A DNA stretch of 64,000 bases, taken from positions 228,024 to 292,023 of the forward strand of contig NZ_AZVB01000002.1 in the NCBI RefSeq assembly GCF_000513995.1. Direction: 5' to 3'. Under the pieces are notes generated by a model that was not told the DNA's origin, searched no databases, and saw only the letters and a program-made list of their open reading frames with translations. The stretch is from Pseudoxanthomonas sp. J35 (GTDB lineage: Bacteria > Pseudomonadota > Gammaproteobacteria > Xanthomonadales > Xanthomonadaceae). This document shows positions 60,592-64,000 of the stretch, in pieces (positions within the stretch are counted from its first letter, which is position 1; every line of letters begins with the position of its first letter). A program made the position numbers and the translations under genes.

Positions 60592-61224
60592 TCACGCCTG
60601 GCGGAAGGGCACGCCCGTCTTCGCGCGCAACGTCTCCAGGTCCCCCCCTGGCGCCATCTCCACCAGCACCAGGCCCTCGGCGGTCACGTCGAACACCGCC
60701 AAGTCGGTGATGATGCGGTCGACCACGCCCACGCCGGTCAGCGGCAGGGTGCACTCGGGCAGGATCTTGTGCTCGCCGTTCTTGGCGGTGTGCTCCATCA
60801 GCACGACCACGCGCTTGACGCCGGCGACCAGGTCCATCGCGCCGCCCATGCCCTTGACCATCTTGCCCGGCACCATCCAGTTGGCCAGGTCGCCCTTGTC
60901 GGTGACCTGCATGGCGCCGAGGATGGCCAGGTCGATGTGGCCGCCGCGGATCATGGCGAAGGAATCGTGGCTGCCGAAGTAGCTGGCGCCCGGGCGCGCG
61001 GTGACGGTCTGCTTGCCGGCGTTGATCAGGTCGGCGTCGACCTCGTCCTCGGTCGGGAACGGGCCGATGCCCAGCAGGCCGTTCTCCGACTGCAGCCACA
61101 CGTCCACGCCCTCGGGGATGTGGTTGGCCACCAGGGTCGGCAGGCCGATGCCCAGATTCACGTAGGCGCCGTCGGTGAGTTCGCGGGCGGCGCGCTGCGC
61201 CATCTCGTCGCGGGTCCAGGCCAT
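60592..61224 (-). CDS. scoB: succinyl-CoA:3-ketoacid-CoA transferase subunit B
   Basis: 210 residues. The catalytic glutamate lies in [14 protein letters not shown], near [40 protein letters not shown] and [14 protein letters not shown] are further family marks. With ScoA it moves CoA from succinyl-CoA to acetoacetate in ketone body use. The ATG shares bases with the scoA stop (TGATG). Confidence 0.94.
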   Translation of the reverse strand: MAWTRDEMAQRAARELTDGAYVNLGIGLPTLVANHIPEGVDVWLQSENGLLGIGPFPTEDEVDADLINAGKQTVTARPGASYFGSHDSFAMIRGGHIDLAILGAMQVTDKGDLANWMVPGKMVKGMGGAMDLVAGVKRVVVLMEHTAKNGEHKILPECTLPLTGVGVVDRIITDLAVFDVTAEGLVLVEMAPGGDLETLRAKTGVPFRQA

Positions 61225-61949
61225 CACTTGTTCTCCTGACGCACGGTGCGCTGCTCGATGCGCTTCTCGGGGTTCGGATTGAGCACGATGCGGTCGACGT
61301 AGATGCCCGGCAGGTGCACCTGGTCCGGGTCGATCGCCCCGACCTCGACGATTTCCTCGACCTCGGCCACGCAGACCTTGCCGGCCATGGCGCAGGCCGG
61401 GTTGAAGTTGCGCGCGGTCTTGCGGAACACCAGGTTGCCGGCGGTGTCGGCCTTCCACGCCTTGACCAGCGACACGTCGGCCACCAGCGCGGTCTCCAGC
61501 ACGTAATGCTTGCCGTCGAACTCGCGGGTCTCCTTGCCCTCGGCCACCACCGTGCCGTAGCCGGTGGCGGTGAAGAACGCGGGGATGCCCGCGCCGCCGG
61601 CGCGCAGGCGCTCGGCCAGGGTGCCCTGCGGGTTGAACTCCAGCTCCAGCTCGCCGGCCAGGAACTGGCGTTCGAATTCCTTGTTCTCGCCCACGTAGGA
61701 CGAAATCATCTTGCGGATCTGCCGGGTCTCCAGCAGCTGGCCGAGGCCGAAGCCGTCGACGCCGGCGTTGTTCGAGATCACGGTGAGGTTCTTCACTCCC
61801 GAATCGCGCAGCGCGGCGATCAGCGCCTCGGGAATGCCGCACAGGCCGAACCCGCCGACCGCCAGGGTCTGCCCGTCGGCGACCAGGTCAGCCAGTGCCG
61901 TCCGTGCATCCGGCCGGACCTTGCCCGCGCGTGCTGCTTCGTTGCCCAT
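61224..61949 (-). CDS. scoA: succinyl-CoA:3-ketoacid-CoA transferase subunit A
   Basis: 241 residues: [20 protein letters not shown] (oxyanion/CoA loop), [40 protein letters not shown] and [23 protein letters not shown] 61949 follows GGAGG with a seven-base gap. An in-frame extension to 62081 has no ribosome site and would begin upstream of the predicted -10 (61981-61986), so I reject it. First gene of the scoAB operon. Confidence 0.94.
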   Translation of the reverse strand: MGNEAARAGKVRPDARTALADLVADGQTLAVGGFGLCGIPEALIAALRDSGVKNLTVISNNAGVDGFGLGQLLETRQIRKMISSYVGENKEFERQFLAGELELEFNPQGTLAERLRAGGAGIPAFFTATGYGTVVAEGKETREFDGKHYVLETALVADVSLVKAWKADTAGNLVFRKTARNFNPACAMAGKVCVAEVEEIVEVGAIDPDQVHLPGIYVDRIVLNPNPEKRIEQRTVRQENK

Positions 61950-61980
61950 CTCGCGACCTCCAGATAGCGGTACCGCCCGT

Positions 61981-61986
61981 ATTCTA
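61981..61986 (-). promoter_or_regulatory. -10 box of scoAB
   Basis: TAGAAT on the minus strand, 31 bases before the scoA ATG. Predicted start near 61974. Confidence 0.5.
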
Positions 61987-62054
61987 GGGGCTGCCGGCCG
62001 CGGCGGGCTTGGACTTTCGGGCACTGTTCGCGCCGGGCGGAGTGGGGCCGGAGT

Positions 62055-62060
62055 TAGAAT
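62055..62060 (+). promoter_or_regulatory. -10 box of xanA
   Basis: TAGAAT, 32 bases before the xanA ATG, divergent from the scoAB promoter about 70 bases away. Expected start near 62067. Confidence 0.5.
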
Positions 62061-62092
62061 CGGGCGTTTCCCACCCCACACGTGGAATCCCG

Positions 62093-63436
62093 ATGACGCT
62101 TCCCGCTTTCAAGGCCTACGACATCCGTGGCCGGGTTCCGGACGAACTCGACGAAGACCTGGCCCGCCGCATCGGCGTCGCCCTCGCCGCGCAGCTGGGC
62201 GAAGGCCCGGTGGTCCTGGGCCATGACGTGCGCCTGAGCAGCCCCGGCCTGCAGGCGGCGCTGTCGGCCGGCCTGCGCAGCCAGGGCCGGGAAGTGATCG
62301 ACATCGGCCTGTGCGGCACCGAGGAGGTGTACTTCCAGGTCGACCACCTCGGCGCGGCCGGCGGCGTGATGGTCACCGCCAGCCACAACCCGATGGACTA
62401 CAACGGCATGAAACTGGTGAAGGAGCAGGCCCGGCCGATCTCCTCGGACACCGGCCTGTTCGCCATCTCCGACGCGGCCGAGGCCGACACCGCCCCGCCG
62501 GCCCCGCCGGTCGCCGGCGAGCGCGCCCACCTGGACAAGTCGGCCTACATCGCGCACCTGCTGTCCTACGTCGACGTGCCCTCGCTGAAGCCGCTGAAGC
62601 TGGTGGTCAACGCCGGCAACGGCGGCGCCGGCGCGATCGTCGACCTGCTCGCCCCGCACCTGCCCTTCGAGTTCGTGCGCATCAACCACGAGCCGGACGG
62701 CAGCTTCCCCAACGGCATTCCCAACCCGCTGCTGCCGGAGAACCGCCAGGCCACCATCGATGCGGTGCGCGCGCATGGCGCCGACTTCGGCATCGCCTGG
62801 GACGGCGACTTCGACCGCTGCTTCTTCTTCGACGAGAAGGGCGACTTCGTCGAGGGCTACTACCTGGTCGGCCTGCTGGCCCAGGCGATCCTGGCCAAGA
62901 AGCCCGGCGGCAAGGTCGTGCATGACCCGCGCCTGGTCTGGAACACGGTCGAGCAGGTCGAGGAAGCCGGCGGCGTGCCGGTGCTGTGCAAGAGCGGCCA
63001 CGCCTTCATCAAGGAGAAGATGCGCGCCGAGGACGCGGTGTACGGCGGCGAGATGAGCGCACACCACTACTTCCGCGAGTTCGCCTACGCCGACTCCGGC
63101 ATGATCCCGTGGCTGCTGATCGCCGGCCTGGTGTCCACCACCGGCCGCAGCCTGGGCGATCTGGTCGAGGCCCGCGTGCGCAAGTTCCCGTGCAGCGGCG
63201 AGATCAACTTCCGCGTGGCCGATGCCAAGGCGGCGGTGGCGCGGGTGATGGAGCACTTCGCCGCGCAGTCGCCGGCGCTGGACCACACCGACGGCATCAG
63301 CGCCGATTTCGGCGACTGGCGCTTCAACCTGCGCAGCTCCAACACCGAGCCGCTGCTGCGCCTGAACGTCGAGGCCCGCGGCGACGCGGAGCTGATGCGC
63401 GCGCGCACCGCGGAAATCTCGAAGCTGCTCGGCTGA
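62093..63436 (+). CDS. xanA: phosphoglucomutase/phosphomannomutase XanA
   Basis: 447 residues, equal to Xanthomonas XanA (448). The catalytic phosphoserine is S97 in [18 protein letters not shown]; Mg is bound by DGDFDRC, the sugar-binding loop is [12 protein letters not shown] and the phosphate-binding loop [15 protein letters not shown]. Makes glucose-1- and mannose-1-phosphate for LPS and exopolysaccharide. ATG 62093 is chosen over an in-frame upstream ATG at 62009, which lies before the -10 box. It is convergent with rmlD. Confidence 0.92.
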   Translation: MTLPAFKAYDIRGRVPDELDEDLARRIGVALAAQLGEGPVVLGHDVRLSSPGLQAALSAGLRSQGREVIDIGLCGTEEVYFQVDHLGAAGGVMVTASHNPMDYNGMKLVKEQARPISSDTGLFAISDAAEADTAPPAPPVAGERAHLDKSAYIAHLLSYVDVPSLKPLKLVVNAGNGGAGAIVDLLAPHLPFEFVRINHEPDGSFPNGIPNPLLPENRQATIDAVRAHGADFGIAWDGDFDRCFFFDEKGDFVEGYYLVGLLAQAILAKKPGGKVVHDPRLVWNTVEQVEEAGGVPVLCKSGHAFIKEKMRAEDAVYGGEMSAHHYFREFAYADSGMIPWLLIAGLVSTTGRSLGDLVEARVRKFPCSGEINFRVADAKAAVARVMEHFAAQSPALDHTDGISADFGDWRFNLRSSNTEPLLRLNVEARGDAELMRARTAEISKLLG

Positions 63437-63446
63437 TGCAGCACTT

Positions 63447-63477
63447 CCGTGGCGATCCGCGCTGCGGATCGCCACGG
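63447..63477. terminator. hairpin between convergent xanA and rmlD
   Basis: CCGTGGCGATCCGC and GCGGATCGCCACGG form a perfect 14-base stem with a GCT loop, starting 10 bases after the xanA stop and seven bases from the rmlD stop. It would act in both directions. No U tract is present on either side. Confidence 0.65.
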
Positions 63478-63484
63478 CTCCCGC

Positions 63485-64000
63485 TCAGGCCGCCAGTCCG
63501 GCGATCACGCGCCGCAGGCCCTCGCGCCAGTCCGGCAGCTCGACGCCGAAGTCGCGCTTGAGCGTGGCGGTATCCAGGCACGAGTACGCCGGCCGTTGTG
63601 CCGGGGTTGGGTACTCGGCGGTGGTGATCGCCTGCACCTTCGGCGCGCGCGCCAGCAGGCCGGCGGCCACCGCCTCGGCGAAGATCGCCTCGGCAAAGCC
63701 GTGCCAGCTGGTCTGGCCATCGGCGACCAGATGCCAGGTGCCGGCGATGCCCGGATCGGCCAGCGCCTTGCCCAGCGCGTTGGCAGTGACGTCGGCGATC
63801 AGCGCCGCCGGGGTCGGCGTGCCGACCTGGTCGGCCACCACCCGCAGTTCGTCGCGCTCGGCGCCCACCCGCAGCATCGTGCGCAGGAAGTTGTGCCCGT
63901 GCGCGGCATAGACCCACGCGGTGCGGAACAGCAGGTGGCGGCCGCCGGCCGCACGCACCGCTTGTTCGCCGGCCCGCTTGCTGGCCCCGTACACGCCCAG
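63485..64000 (-). CDS. rmlD: dTDP-4-dehydrorhamnose reductase RmlD, 3' part
   Basis: The last 171 or so codons; the N-terminal Rossmann part lies beyond the window. It opens LGVYGASKRAGE, the catalytic Y-x-x-x-K of short-chain reductases, then HLLFRTAWVYAAHGHNFLRT, DQVGTPTPAALIADVTANAL, GTWHLVADGQTSWHGFAEAI and RPAYSCLDTATLKRDFGVEL PDW. Last step of dTDP-L-rhamnose synthesis for LPS O-antigen. Neighbouring xanA fits a sugar-nucleotide locus continuing to the right. The first visible codon at 64000 is in frame with the stop at 63485. Confidence 0.93.
   Translation of the reverse strand: MGVYGASKRAGEQAVRAAGGRHLLFRTAWVYAAHGHNFLRTMLRVGAERDELRVVADQVGTPTPAALIADVTANALGKALADPGIAGTWHLVADGQTSWHGFAEAIFAEAVAAGLLARAPKVQAITTAEYPTPAQRPAYSCLDTATLKRDFGVELPDWREGLRRVIAGLAA

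Noticed and set aside
62009..62092. Upstream start of xanA at 62009
   Set aside because: It lies before the predicted -10 box at 62055-62060 and would add 28 residues not found in XanA proteins.

Overview
The window is chromosomal DNA of a GC-rich gammaproteobacterium, most likely a member of the Xanthomonadaceae/Lysobacteraceae (Xanthomonas, Stenotrophomonas, Lysobacter, Luteimonas or Pseudoxanthomonas type). The evidence is gene order (nrdR–GNAT–ribD–FMN riboswitch–ribE–ribBA–ribH–nusB–thiL; lptFG divergent from pepA–holC–valS), the xanA/rmlD pair at the right edge, and GTAG-ended REP hairpins of the kind described in Stenotrophomonas. Genus and species cannot be fixed from this sequence alone. 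Almost all of it is housekeeping DNA; I see no prophage, integron, CRISPR array, rRNA or tRNA.

Layout. 1–3055: end of a YraN-family gene, an FAD-linked oxidase and a PatB-type C–S lyase. 3083–9755 (minus): thiL, nusB and the riboflavin genes under an FMN riboswitch with a visible terminator, then ribD, a GNAT and nrdR. 9879–15982: glyA, an RcnB-like periplasmic protein, ettA, a frameshifted DUF3667 membrane protein and a CPA2 antiporter. 16273–18320 (minus): a wrecked cellulose-synthase locus in which bcsD and a bcsP-like gene are intact, but the 5' part of bcsA is joined directly to the last 70 or so codons of bcsC. 18639–26255 (minus): a TonB receptor, SapC, JmjC-type cupin, tryptophan-halogenase-like flavoenzyme and DUF6445 protein, with a LacI-type operator lying on a recognisable promoter upstream. 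27008–33955 (minus): pncB, two glycosyltransferases, purL. 34092–37249: dsbC, a repeat-filled intergenic stretch, xerD and a divergent RDD protein.

37401–44623 holds lptG/lptF against pepA–holC–valS. A second repeat-filled gap follows, then rimI, an unknown gene and pssA on the minus strand. 47177–50226 holds two DUF4124 proteins, proS and an H-NS family protein. 50339–55351 holds a ThrE-like exporter and a four-gene MCE/Mla-type lipid transporter. 55358–64000 holds alkB, ETF-ubiquinone oxidoreductase, a large RgpF–HAD fusion protein, scoAB, xanA and the truncated rmlD.

The most interesting signals are the internal deletion of the cellulose operon, the LacI-type operator in front of the TonB/halogenase locus, a structured repeat present twice in opposite orientation with a paired (compensatory) base change, REP hairpins whose GTAG end supplies the stop codon of two genes, an 18-bp perfect hairpin inside the 5' coding part of the Mla ATPase gene next to a repeat that has invaded its start, and a series of -10 boxes placed so that the start codon is the expected first transcribed base (leaderless mRNAs). 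All functional calls rest on reading motifs and gene order by eye; no database search was run.
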